Source of the DNA: a virus
IMG/VR virus record: IMGVR_UViG_3300044948_000151
Span: 1 to 28,703 of that record
Length of the DNA: 28,703 nucleotides
Strand: one strand, 5' to 3'
Shown here: in pieces, positions 1 to 7,544 of the stretch
Numbering within the stretch: the stretch's first letter is position 1
Layout of the letters: the number at the start of each line of letters is the position of its first letter
Made by a program: the position numbers and the translations under genes
Notes under the pieces: generated by a model
Seen by the model: only the letters and a program-made list of their open reading frames with translations
Database searches by the model: none
What the model was told of the DNA's origin: nothing

Positions 1-921
1 TTCACCTGTTGTACTTGTCCAATTTGTTTGACTTGTACTTGCGTTGTATGTTGCAGGATTGAAAACAGCTAATGGCGAACCTCCAATAGTTTCAGAAATA
101 TGAGCATAATAACATTTAGCGTTTGAACAATTTGAAGACAATCCACCAGACAATATATTGAAATCAGTAGTGGTTGTAGCCATTGCGGCATATGTACCCG
201 TAATCGTTGAACCTATTTGTGTCCAAGTTACTAAACTAGGATTAGTTATACTTGTTTCTTCTGACTTGTAAAATTTAACTAAACTATTAGCACCAGACTT
301 TTCAAGTGTAATTCTTAACCAACCATTATATCTGGAAGTTGCTGTTGTTGCAAATGCGACGTGAGGAAACCCATTTCCATAACTTAAACCAAATGAACCT
401 CCACTATAAAAAGCATAGAATTGCCTACTTGTTGTTGAATTATCAAGCGTACCTATTGCGTAACCTGAAAAGACAGCTCCATCTATTAGGTCTAATTTCA
501 TTATAAAGTCAAGAGTATCTGTTTGAGTAAGTGCCTTAGGTGCGATGCAAGAGTTTCCTGCTACTGCAACACCTTTATAATAATTCGAGCCACTATGCGC
601 CAATAACAATGGCTGACTTGCTGCTGTTGCTTGTACTGCATCACCTGCTACTGTTAGTGAGTAAAGTTTCGCTGCTGCTTGTCCTGCTGTTGCGCCTGTT
701 CCTGAACCTAATTTGTACCCAATCCAATGAGCATCGTAACACACAGGCACGTTTGCCAAATCGCCATAAATAGACTTTAAACCTTTTACAAAGAAGTTTA
801 ATCTTGTTAAGTTTGATACACCACCATCTGCAATTATACGATTGTAAATAGTTTTAGCTTCTGCCGAAATTCCACCACGAAAACCTCCAACTCTTGCGTT
901 AGTAGTTGTAATTCCTAACAT
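1..921 (-). CDS. Partial tail fibre / receptor-binding-like structural protein
   Basis: An uninterrupted minus-strand frame starts with ATG at 921 and runs off the left edge, so 307 residues are visible and the C-terminus is missing. It starts two bases after the stop of the upstream small structural gene, which supports this start. The protein is rich in Gly, Ser, Thr, Ala and aromatic residues. Stretches such as FYAFYSGGSFGLSYG and YNGWLRITLEKSG look like beta strands of a concanavalin/LamG-like sandwich. The first 60 residues (ARVGGFRGGISAEAKTIYNR) look like a helical attachment segment. Its place at the end of the structural cluster suits an adhesin or tail fibre. The virion role is inferred from fold-like features and position; no catalytic motif was seen. 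Confidence 0.7.
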   Translation of the reverse strand, partial: MLGITTTNARVGGFRGGISAEAKTIYNRIIADGGVSNLTRLNFFVKGLKSIYGDLANVPVCYDAHWIGYKLGSGTGATAGQAAAKLYSLTVAGDAVQATAASQPLLLAHSGSNYYKGVAVAGNSCIAPKALTQTDTLDFIMKLDLIDGAVFSGYAIGTLDNSTTSRQFYAFYSGGSFGLSYGNGFPHVAFATTATSRYNGWLRITLEKSGANSLVKFYKSEETSITNPSLVTWTQIGSTITGTYAAMATTTTDFNILSGGLSSNCSNAKCYYAHISETIGGSPLAVFNPATYNASTSQTNWTSTTGE

Positions 922-923
922 AC

Positions 924-1193
924 TTATTGGAAGTTATAAGCTATCGCAGTTCCTGAAGTTAAAGTAATCGCAGTGATTGATGTTCCTGCTTCTGCGGGTA
1001 TAAACATACCTGCTGATACTGTTGCGCCATTGAATGCTTTTGTTGTTAGCACGTTTACTCCGTTCATTTCAAGTACACTAATTACTGCATCAGTATTAAT
1101 TACAATTCCTGAATAAGTTTTACCTGTTTTTGCTGATGCTGCTGCTATAAACTCGCATCCACCTGAACCAATTATTTTGCCTAAATCTGTCAT
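924..1193 (-). CDS. Small structural protein of unknown role
   Basis: This 89-residue protein is rich in Ala, Gly, Thr and Ile and has no charged coiled coil or transmembrane segment. Alternating small and beta-branched residues (GTSITAITLTSGTAIAY) suggest an all-beta fold, as in head-decoration or tail-associated proteins. It lies between a tail terminator-like gene and the adhesin-like gene. The ATG follows an AT-rich leader holding the 12-base motif shared with four other structural genes. I do not recognise a family. A virion role is inferred from position. Confidence 0.75.
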   Translation of the reverse strand: MTDLGKIIGSGGCEFIAAASAKTGKTYSGIVINTDAVISVLEMNGVNVLTTKAFNGATVSAGMFIPAEAGTSITAITLTSGTAIAYNFQ

Positions 1194-1212
1194 TTTATTT
1201 AATTTTATACTT

Positions 1213-1224
1213 AATAATATATTT
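1213..1224 (-). promoter_or_regulatory. Recurrent AT motif upstream of a structural gene (copy 1)
   Basis: The minus strand reads AAATATATTATT, ending 19 bases before the ATG at 1193. The identical 12-mer precedes the starts at 4704, 6899, 7525 and 14597. It could be an AT-rich translation-enhancing leader, as used by Bacteroidota in place of Shine-Dalgarno sites, or part of a late promoter. Confidence 0.4.
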
Positions 1225-1232
1225 AATTCTTT

Positions 1233-1676
1233 TTATTTCAAAGGTACTTGACATCTGTTTCTATCTTGCATCAATTGGAAGTTTAAAGTCATTCTCCAAC
1301 CATTAACAATATCTGGCATTGCTTCACGAATCGGAACTAAAGGAGTTGTAGTTTCTAAAATGAAGTAATCTTGATATGCATAAGATGTCAAAATTGAATA
1401 AATGTCTTGAGCAATACTTAATGTATCTGATAACACATCTTTTTCATTGTTATTATCTGTTTTAATGATGTCTAATACCTTTAATTCAATTGTAAGAGAC
1501 AAAGTATTAGTATCAATATTTGAATCCTTTACATCACTCCAAACTAATGGATATCGTTCTTGCTCACTTGCACTTATTTCTGCATCTTCTCCGAAATTAT
1601 AGTAGTTAACTTGTGCGTGTGAATTCGCAATTGTCTCAATAAGATTTAATACTTGATTTAGTGTATAAAATTCCAT
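1233..1676 (-). CDS. Tail terminator / tail completion-like protein
   Basis: This 147-residue protein begins with a helix (YTLNQVLNLIETIANSH) and continues with alternating strands. A segment near residues 80-95 (VLSDTLSIAQDIYSIL) is followed by a C-terminal strand region (NGWRMTLNFQL). That layout resembles the small alpha/beta tail terminator proteins at the top of the tail tube, and I have the impression of a family common in Bacteroidota phages. It sits directly after the connector gene. The start is unusually well supported: the minus strand shows AAAAGGAG about eight bases before the ATG, a genuine Shine-Dalgarno sequence in a genome that mostly lacks them. The assignment comes from position and secondary-structure impression only. 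Confidence 0.5.
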   Translation of the reverse strand: MEFYTLNQVLNLIETIANSHAQVNYYNFGEDAEISASEQERYPLVWSDVKDSNIDTNTLSLTIELKVLDIIKTDNNNEKDVLSDTLSIAQDIYSILTSYAYQDYFILETTTPLVPIREAMPDIVNGWRMTLNFQLMQDRNRCQVPLK

Positions 1677-1694
1677 TTGTTTTCTCCTTTTAAA

Positions 1695-2288
1695 TTAGCA
1701 CCAAGAACATCTTTTTTCAGATGGTTGAATTTTTATACCTTGAAAGTTATATTGACCTTGACATCCATTGCCATCTCCTAAAACTAATCCAGAATTATAG
1801 TTATTTTGCTTTGCGAAAATAGTGTCTACATTAGTATTTACTTGGTTTAAGTATAATGGATAAGAAACTGAATTAGCAAGTAAGTAATTAGTCATCCTTT
1901 GGGCATATACTTGTGCCTTATTTCTTGCATCATCCATTAATCTCTCTATATCTTGCATACTTGCAGGTTGCATATTGTCTGCGTTTTGCACACCTACTGA
2001 CTTATTGAAGTATTTATAGTTCATAGCCATCGGTAATTCCATACGACAATACCATACCATTACATCTGTGATATAATCATTGAGTAAAGTAGTGTTTAAA
2101 ACAGATAATGTACTTGTTTTAATTTGATTTATTACCTCATTATATAACTGTGTACCCATTATCGGAAGCACATAATACTTTTGTACATCCATTATCGTAG
2201 GTTTTACTACTTTCATATCCACGTTATCTTGTAAAACTGACCTATCTTTCAAGGTTTGTTCGCTTAAAAATAAAACTTCTGCTGCCAT
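1695..2288 (-). CDS. Head-tail connector / adaptor-like protein (DUF6712-like)
   Basis: This 197-residue protein is mostly helical and begins SEQTLKDRSVLQDNVDMKVVKPTIMDVQKYY. The region that follows (PIMGTQLYNEVINQI) resembles proteins annotated in Bacteroidota phages as DUF6712 and predicted to be head-tail adaptors. It lies just downstream of the portal gene, the usual place for an adaptor that docks on the portal ring. The C-terminal 40 residues are Gly- and Asn-rich with two cysteines in the last four positions (CSWC), which is odd for a cytoplasmic structural protein. The DUF6712 link is from memory of the family pattern and should be checked by profile search. Confidence 0.6.
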   Translation of the reverse strand: MAAEVLFLSEQTLKDRSVLQDNVDMKVVKPTIMDVQKYYVLPIMGTQLYNEVINQIKTSTLSVLNTTLLNDYITDVMVWYCRMELPMAMNYKYFNKSVGVQNADNMQPASMQDIERLMDDARNKAQVYAQRMTNYLLANSVSYPLYLNQVNTNVDTIFAKQNNYNSGLVLGDGNGCQGQYNFQGIKIQPSEKRCSWC

Positions 2289-2294
2289 AATTAT

Positions 2295-4283
2295 TTATTT
2301 AATCTTCTTTACAATTGATTGAACCCAAATGTGTCTACAATATGGTAAATTTACGTTCTTTAAAGGGTCGTGATACCACCCTCCTCTACGAGTAAATGCA
2401 TCGTAATTAGGTATACCATATAATTCACCCAAATCTCTTCCGATATTAACGATATCTTCTCTTGTATAATACCTATCATTAGCCATCATAGCCTCACAAA
2501 ACTCTCTACTGCTACCTCCTTCACTCAATGGTGGTGCTGAATCTCTTTTTTCGTATTTATATCTAATCAATAACTCATCAAAAGATGGTAATTTTGTGGC
2601 ATCTCCTTTACTTGTTGCGTTCAATATACCTTTATTGTCTACGATTAACTTTTCGCCTACTAATGTTTCTATTAATCCTTCGACATTATCCATACTTATT
2701 TTAAGTATTTTAGCAATATCTTCTTTACTTATGTTTGGTGTTTTCTTTATTAAGTCTAATAACCCTTTTTCGCCATCTGTCATTGCGAAGTCTTGATGTG
2801 ACATCATCGTTTTCTTGCGTTTTAATGTTACATAATTATCAGAAGTTTCACCATATTTCATAAACACTTCTAAATCCAAGTTATCTTGTGCAGAAGTGAA
2901 ATCGTGGTTGCATATTCTATCCGTGCTAAATGCTCCAGGTGATGCTACATCAGATGATGGTGCTAATAAATCGCCACCTTCTAAACCTGCTTTGCCTATT
3001 ATCGCACGAACCTCGTTTGGAGTTAATTGGTTTAATACTTTTGTAGCTACTAATGGTGATAATGCACTTAAACTATCAGCTACATTTGATACAACATTCT
3101 TAATTTCCAATGGTTTTCTTCCTACGATATCTCTCATCTCGTCTTTAGTCAATATGTTCATTAGTGTTTGCTCACTAAAGTTAGGCATAATAGGTTCTAA
3201 AGGCTTTATTTCTAACTTACCTTTTATCGGTGAGAATAAATTATAGATATTTGTTTGTACTTTTTGCTTTGGTGAAATATATGTTGCAGAAAATATGTTA
3301 TAAGCATCTATCATTTCTGCTCTTCCACCTAATTGACCTGCTACACGCACACCGAATATCATTGGTGATGTTATCTTATGACCAACAAATATTTCTTGTT
3401 GTATTGTTTCATTTAATGCTTGGTATTTATCAGCAAAATCTCCTGCGTTTAAGTCTTCTATCTTTGCAGCACGAGCAGGGTCATCTACGAAATCAATAAC
3501 TATACTTCCTGCTGAATCAGTTGATGTAAATTTATTCTTTAACTTGCGTTCTGTTACCTTCATTTCATCATCACTTGGAACACCATTCATAAAAGTAATC
3601 ATCTTACTTCCTTTGAATCCATTTTGTATTTCTGCACGATGGAAATTAGCTATTTCAGCATCAGTAATAATAGCAGGAACTGCTCCAATATATTCAGGTA
3701 AAGTGTAAGTATTTAAGTTAGGTCTATAAGACTTATAGTAATAGATTGATTCTGCTTGTTTCTTTGCGTTAGGGTCAAATGGTACATAAGTATTCTCTAT
3801 GTATGGATTATGTTTTTCTTGTCCGTTTTCATCCATCCATTCATTTGAATAATAGAATTCACTATTATCGTAATTGCTTCTTAACTTGCAATAATCAACG
3901 TGGTAAATATCGTAACCTTTGCCACCTTTTCTTCCAACTATTTTTAAGTAACATCCTCCAAATAACTCACAATCTAAATTTGTTTTAGACATCAAATCAT
4001 TTAAAGTTTCATATGGATTAGGATTATCAATAAATGCTTGTAATGCTAACACATCTTTGCCATCCATATCTGTTTGGTCAAAAACAAATCCTTGACCGTT
4101 TATATATAACTGCTTTGAAGTTATAATTGCGTTATGTTTAGCACTACGATTAAATAGAGTTACTAAATATTCTGGATAATTATTTGTCTCACCATATTTG
4201 ATAAAGTCTTTTCCTTTTGTTTCAACGAACATCGGAACTTTATCATTGCTAAAACCTATTTTGATTACTGAATCTTTGTACAT
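2295..4283 (-). CDS. Portal protein with C-terminal winged-helix-like and MuF-like segments
   Basis: This 662-residue protein forms the dodecameric DNA channel at one capsid vertex. Residues 1-350 look like a phage portal: an N-terminal wing, a helical stretch around residues 205-260, and the hallmark QQEIFVGHKITSPMIFGV near 295-312, which matches the helicase-loop and clip region of PBSX-type portals in Bacteroidota phages. Residues 500-557 (KGLLDLIKKTPNISKEDIAKIL, then a short wing) resemble a small winged helix. Residues 590-655 (FTRRGGWYHDP, then LPYCRHIW) resemble a MuF-type minor head domain. At 662 residues it is longer than simple portals, consistent with fused domains. It starts one base after the preceding gene ends. 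Unusually, it lies downstream of the capsid gene. The portal call is confident; the two extra domains are inference. Confidence 0.82.
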   Translation of the reverse strand: MYKDSVIKIGFSNDKVPMFVETKGKDFIKYGETNNYPEYLVTLFNRSAKHNAIITSKQLYINGQGFVFDQTDMDGKDVLALQAFIDNPNPYETLNDLMSKTNLDCELFGGCYLKIVGRKGGKGYDIYHVDYCKLRSNYDNSEFYYSNEWMDENGQEKHNPYIENTYVPFDPNAKKQAESIYYYKSYRPNLNTYTLPEYIGAVPAIITDAEIANFHRAEIQNGFKGSKMITFMNGVPSDDEMKVTERKLKNKFTSTDSAGSIVIDFVDDPARAAKIEDLNAGDFADKYQALNETIQQEIFVGHKITSPMIFGVRVAGQLGGRAEMIDAYNIFSATYISPKQKVQTNIYNLFSPIKGKLEIKPLEPIMPNFSEQTLMNILTKDEMRDIVGRKPLEIKNVVSNVADSLSALSPLVATKVLNQLTPNEVRAIIGKAGLEGGDLLAPSSDVASPGAFSTDRICNHDFTSAQDNLDLEVFMKYGETSDNYVTLKRKKTMMSHQDFAMTDGEKGLLDLIKKTPNISKEDIAKILKISMDNVEGLIETLVGEKLIVDNKGILNATSKGDATKLPSFDELLIRYKYEKRDSAPPLSEGGSSREFCEAMMANDRYYTREDIVNIGRDLGELYGIPNYDAFTRRGGWYHDPLKNVNLPYCRHIWVQSIVKKIK

Positions 4284-4284
4284 A

Positions 4285-4704
4285 TTATGTTGCTTGGTAA
4301 ACTATTGTTGTATTATCTACTGAATCGTAAGTTATATCCGTATTATTTGCGAATACTACATAAACTAATCCATCTTCTACTTCTTTTGTTATGTTTGGAA
4401 CTGCTGCTGCTGCGTTTGCAAGTCCACTTGTGTTAGCTAAATTTGTTTGATAAACTTTATAATCATAATAGCCTTGCAAACCTAAAGTAACTTCTCCATT
4501 TAATGTGTTTGCATTAGCTTTTTCAATCACTGTAAATTGATTAAATCTATCTTTGTAAGCACTTATATCAGTAGCTATAAAATAGTAGCTTACAAGTGTT
4601 TGTTGACTTACAAATTTAAATAAATAAATCGGATTCGCAACTGTAGAATTCTCTTTTAAAGTTACTACTACGTTATTTGTTGCTGATTTGTTAAACTTAA
4701 TCAT
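4285..4704 (-). CDS. Structural protein of unknown role
   Basis: This 139-residue, mostly beta protein begins MIKFNKSATNNVVVTLKE. It has a central block (YYFIATDISAYKDRFNQFTV) and a closing block (YYDYKVYQTN). I have the impression of a conserved but uncharacterised family in Bacteroidota phage structural operons. It follows a strong terminator and starts four bases after a copy of the recurrent AT motif, so it may head its own transcript together with the portal gene. No enzymatic motif is visible. A decoration or neck-associated protein is possible. Confidence 0.75.
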   Translation of the reverse strand: MIKFNKSATNNVVVTLKENSTVANPIYLFKFVSQQTLVSYYFIATDISAYKDRFNQFTVIEKANANTLNGEVTLGLQGYYDYKVYQTNLANTSGLANAAAAVPNITKEVEDGLVYVVFANNTDITYDSVDNTTIVYQAT

Positions 4705-4708
4705 ACAT

Positions 4709-4720
4709 AATAATATATTT
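4709..4720 (-). promoter_or_regulatory. Recurrent AT motif upstream of a structural gene (copy 2)
   Basis: The minus strand reads AAATATATTATT four bases before the ATG at 4704. It lies between the terminator at 4753-4777 and the gene, so a new transcript could begin here. Confidence 0.4.
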
Positions 4721-4752
4721 ATTTGACTTTTTACAATCTATTGATTAGGCAC

Positions 4753-4777
4753 AAAAAAACCCACTCGTTAGAGTAGG
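4753..4777 (-). terminator. Rho-independent terminator after the tube-like gene
   Basis: On the minus strand CCTACTC, a four-base loop and GAGTGGG form a seven-pair stem with one G-T pair. A run of seven T residues follows. It lies 31 bases past the stop of the upstream gene, in the only gap between these two genes. Confidence 0.85.
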
Positions 4778-4807
4778 CTCTTTTATATGAAAACAATGAA
4801 AGAAAAT

Positions 4808-5326
4808 TTAAACTATAATACTTGCTAATAATGATGCTAATGCTTCTTGAGCAAATGCTTTCTCTTGCCCCATTAGGGTCAAAGTGTAGCCATTATACTC
4901 ATTCATATTTGTTCCTGATGTGGCAGTACCACCTGATACTTGCATACCATTCTCTTTACCAAATATAAAGCATTGACCTGACTTCATTTCTACAACTACT
5001 ACACATCTGTTTTGAATTAACAAAGCTAATTTAGCAGATGTTGCCTGTTGCATTTTCAAGAAGTTTGCAGTGATTGTTTGCTCATAAGCAACTGTACCTA
5101 TTGCAGGGTCTGATTGTATTGCTACTGATGTATTGTTAGCACCTCTTGGCTCTAATTCATACTTATAAAATTTGCTTCCTGATGCTTTAGTAATTGCACT
5201 TACAATTCCACTTGCATTTTCTGCATATGCTGATACGTTAGCCAATTCGGTTACGTATAAATTCTTGATTCCGCCAACTGTGTCACGGCAATCTAAGCTA
5301 TAATTCGATACTATTGCGCAAGGCAT
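4808..5326 (-). CDS. Structural protein, candidate major tail tube protein
   Basis: This 172-residue protein begins CAIVSNYSLDCRDTVGG. A strand-rich middle ends in FIFGKENGMQVSGGTATSG, then NEYNGYTLTLMGQEK. That closing pattern recalls a widespread Bacteroidota phage structural family. It is isolated between two terminators just after the capsid gene, as expected for a highly expressed, stoichiometrically regulated virion protein. The size and beta-rich pattern suit a tail tube subunit, but a head decoration role is not excluded. The tube assignment is inference; the virion role is likely. Confidence 0.6.
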   Translation of the reverse strand: MPCAIVSNYSLDCRDTVGGIKNLYVTELANVSAYAENASGIVSAITKASGSKFYKYELEPRGANNTSVAIQSDPAIGTVAYEQTITANFLKMQQATSAKLALLIQNRCVVVVEMKSGQCFIFGKENGMQVSGGTATSGTNMNEYNGYTLTLMGQEKAFAQEALASLLASIIV

Positions 5327-5344
5327 TTTGATTAGGGTTTTAAA

Positions 5345-5373
5345 AAAGGTAGTAACTTTATGCTACTACCTTT
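5345..5373 (-). terminator. Rho-independent terminator after the major capsid gene
   Basis: On the minus strand AAAGGTAGTA and TACTACCTTT form a perfect ten-pair stem around a nine-base loop, and the 3' side runs into TTTTTT. It lies 9 bases past the capsid stop codon and 19 bases before the next ATG. Partial termination here could set the ratio of capsid to downstream proteins. Confidence 0.88.
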
Positions 5374-5381
5374 CTGGTTAA

Positions 5382-6323
5382 TTATATTGTAAACTTAACG
5401 ATTTCTGCAACTTGAGAAACTTGAACTCCGTATTTGTAATCCATTTTGAAACGAACTAAATCGAAGTCCTCAGAGTACCAAAACTTAAATGTTTCTTCTT
5501 CGTTTTGTAAATCCACTCCCAAGAACATATTTGCATCTTGTAAAGCATAGATTGCGTTTACTCCATTAAGACCTGGACAAGAAACAATAGTTACATCAGT
5601 TCCGTGTAATTTCATTTCACCTAATGCACTTTCTACACTTGTGTAGTTGAATAAGTTTGCGTTAGTTAATGCGATTTGATACAATCTGAAAATATGAGTT
5701 CCAACGTTTACTTTTAAATCAGGTTTGTTTAATAAAGCAATTGGAATTGCTTGGTAAACACCTTGCATAATTGAGATGATGTTTGCTGCTGTGATAGCTG
5801 TAGCTACTGCACTTACATATGCTGTTGCGTTAGCTTGAACTGTTCCACTTGCTGCGTTGATAATTTTAACTAAACCATCGAATTTGTTGATGTTAGGATT
5901 ACCACTTGCTGTATCACCTGTCCAAATTGCTACTTCTAATTGCTCTGCGTTTGTTCCTACTACTGTGTTAACGAATGCTTGGTCAATACCACCTGGTAAT
6001 GCACTATAGTTAGAACCTGGAGATAACAATAATTGAGTGTATTTAGTTTCTAAATCCTTGATACACCATTCTTTGTTAACCTTGATTTTACCTACAGTTA
6101 AAGTTCTGCCACTGATTGAAGTGTTACCACTTGCTGAAAATCCACAAGTTGAGCCATCTTGAAAAAACAAGGTGTCAGATAAACTTGGAACTTCGATTGT
6201 TGATTTTACACCTGTTAATGGTGTCATTCTTGAAGCGGTTTTTGCTTCGAACATTGCTTTAGTAATTAGAACGTTTTCGTTCGGATTAGTGTAAGCGGCT
6301 AAAGTTGATACTACAAATGCCAT
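5382..6323 (-). CDS. Major capsid protein
   Basis: This 313-residue protein fits an HK97-fold capsid subunit in length and position. It follows a scaffold-like gene and an XkdF-like protease gene and is trailed by a strong terminator. The N-terminus (residues 1-45) resembles an extended arm. The strand pair GRTLTVGKIKVNKEWCIKDL (about 71-90) suits the E-loop and P-domain start. The C-terminus (FWYSEDFDLVRFKMDYKYGVQ) matches the usual closing strands, which describe movement through a pore-forming tail of the protein. The reading of sub-domains is inference from pattern. No other protein here is a better capsid candidate. Confidence 0.82.
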   Translation of the reverse strand: MAFVVSTLAAYTNPNENVLITKAMFEAKTASRMTPLTGVKSTIEVPSLSDTLFFQDGSTCGFSASGNTSISGRTLTVGKIKVNKEWCIKDLETKYTQLLLSPGSNYSALPGGIDQAFVNTVVGTNAEQLEVAIWTGDTASGNPNINKFDGLVKIINAASGTVQANATAYVSAVATAITAANIISIMQGVYQAIPIALLNKPDLKVNVGTHIFRLYQIALTNANLFNYTSVESALGEMKLHGTDVTIVSCPGLNGVNAIYALQDANMFLGVDLQNEEETFKFWYSEDFDLVRFKMDYKYGVQVSQVAEIVKFTI

Positions 6324-6353
6324 AATTTTTTTTATTTATTTTTTTTTGATTTA

Positions 6354-6899
6354 TTATATGTTACTATTTTTCCATTCAGCAATTCTGTCTGCTGCTGATT
6401 TTGCAGGTTTTGCTTTCTTAAATGTTGAATTCTTTGGTGCTTCTACAACTACGATTGGTTCTTCTGCGATTGTATCAACAATTTCTTTGATTTCATTGAA
6501 TTTAGAATCTACATTAGCACTTGCTAATTCAACTGCTGTAAACATTTCTGAAATTTTCTTTTCCATTTCTTCAATCTTCTTCTCACAAGCCATCATTCTT
6601 TCTTCATAGATTTTCATATCTACTTCAGCTAACTCTACCTCTACTTCAACTTCTTCTGATTTAGGTTCAATCATTGTTACTAAACCACCTACTGTAGTTA
6701 CTAATGTACCATCACTTAATTCGTGAGTAGCATCAGGTGCAGGAGTTGTGTTACCATCAGTATCAATTACCATAATTGCTGTTCCTTCTCCTAATTCACC
6801 TTCCCATTGGATAAGTGTTCCATCGGCTAATTTTGCATCATTGAAATTTTCGTTAATGAATAATGCTTTTATTTTTGCGAATGCGTTTAATTTTGTCAT
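6354..6899 (-). CDS. Capsid scaffold-like protein
   Basis: This 181-residue acidic protein has a beta-rich N-terminal part (residues 15-75, including GTLVTTVGGLVTMIEP), an acidic bridge (EEVEVEVELAEVD) and a helical, probably coiled-coil segment (about 95-140, MKIYEERMMACEKKIEEMEK). The C-terminus is basic, as in scaffold domains that bind capsid subunits. It sits between the XkdF-like protease and the capsid gene, the classical scaffold position. It may be cleaved or expelled during maturation, which is known for scaffolds but not shown here. The ATG follows copy 3 of the AT motif by 16 bases. Confidence 0.65.
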   Translation of the reverse strand: MTKLNAFAKIKALFINENFNDAKLADGTLIQWEGELGEGTAIMVIDTDGNTTPAPDATHELSDGTLVTTVGGLVTMIEPKSEEVEVEVELAEVDMKIYEERMMACEKKIEEMEKKISEMFTAVELASANVDSKFNEIKEIVDTIAEEPIVVVEAPKNSTFKKAKPAKSAADRIAEWKNSNI

Positions 6900-6915
6900 T
6901 TTGATTTGTTTGATT

Positions 6916-6927
6916 AATAATATATTT
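6916..6927 (-). promoter_or_regulatory. Recurrent AT motif upstream of a structural gene (copy 3)
   Basis: The minus strand reads AAATATATTATT, 16 bases before the ATG at 6899 of the scaffold-like gene. Confidence 0.4.
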
Positions 6928-6943
6928 AATTTATTTTTTTGTT

Positions 6944-7525
6944 TTAGTTATCTATTTGCTTAATAATGTCAATCATTTCTTCTATTAAGTCTTTAGGTTT
7001 TTCAGCTATTTTTTCAGTCTTAAATACACCTTCAACAGAGAATCCTTTGAACTCTCCAGTCTTAATGAAATTATTCCAAATATCATCGTTATCTACTTTA
7101 TAACTTCCAAACCAACTACCATCAGTTAAGTTAAATCCTTTAGGCGAATTGATATTACGTGAACTATCTATGATAAAATTTTCTATCATATACACACCTT
7201 CTAACATCTTATTGGAATCGTGCATCATATTTACCTCTTTATCCTTTGAATACTTGAAGAACTTATTGCGTAGGTTGTATATATCTATAGCTGTAAATAC
7301 ACCATAATATTCGCCACTTTCATCTCTTCTATAAATTGGAAGGTCTGCAACCATTAAAGCACCACTTATTACTCTCTTCTCTTTATCGGCTACAAAGTTA
7401 ATCCTTGAGTTATTAAAAGTTTGCCAATTCAATTCAATAGCAGGATTGTCTACTAATGCCATTGCTTCCAATTGTGACTCATCATCTTCTCCAACTACAA
7501 ATCTAAAAATGGGTAATTTCTCCAT
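6944..7525 (-). CDS. Prohead protease, XkdF-like
   Basis: This 193-residue protein looks like the putative phage serine protease family named after PBSX XkdF. Visible marks are the strand VISGALMVADLPIYR (about 52-66), a histidine in VNMMHDSNK (His102), and the closing block SWFGSYKVDNDDIW then EFKGFSVEGVF, with Ser163 in GFSVEG. By analogy it would process the scaffold and capsid during head maturation. The catalytic His and Ser are proposed from conservation pattern only. Its place two genes before the capsid gene agrees. The start has copy 4 of the AT motif four bases upstream. Confidence 0.75.
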   Translation of the reverse strand: MEKLPIFRFVVGEDDESQLEAMALVDNPAIELNWQTFNNSRINFVADKEKRVISGALMVADLPIYRRDESGEYYGVFTAIDIYNLRNKFFKYSKDKEVNMMHDSNKMLEGVYMIENFIIDSSRNINSPKGFNLTDGSWFGSYKVDNDDIWNNFIKTGEFKGFSVEGVFKTEKIAEKPKDLIEEMIDIIKQIDN

Positions 7526-7529
7526 AATG

Positions 7530-7541
7530 AATAATATATTT
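7530..7541 (-). promoter_or_regulatory. Recurrent AT motif upstream of a structural gene (copy 4)
   Basis: The minus strand reads AAATATATTATT, four bases before the ATG at 7525 of the XkdF-like protease gene, and overlaps the last bases just before the tape measure stop region. Confidence 0.4.
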
Positions 7542-7544
7542 TAT

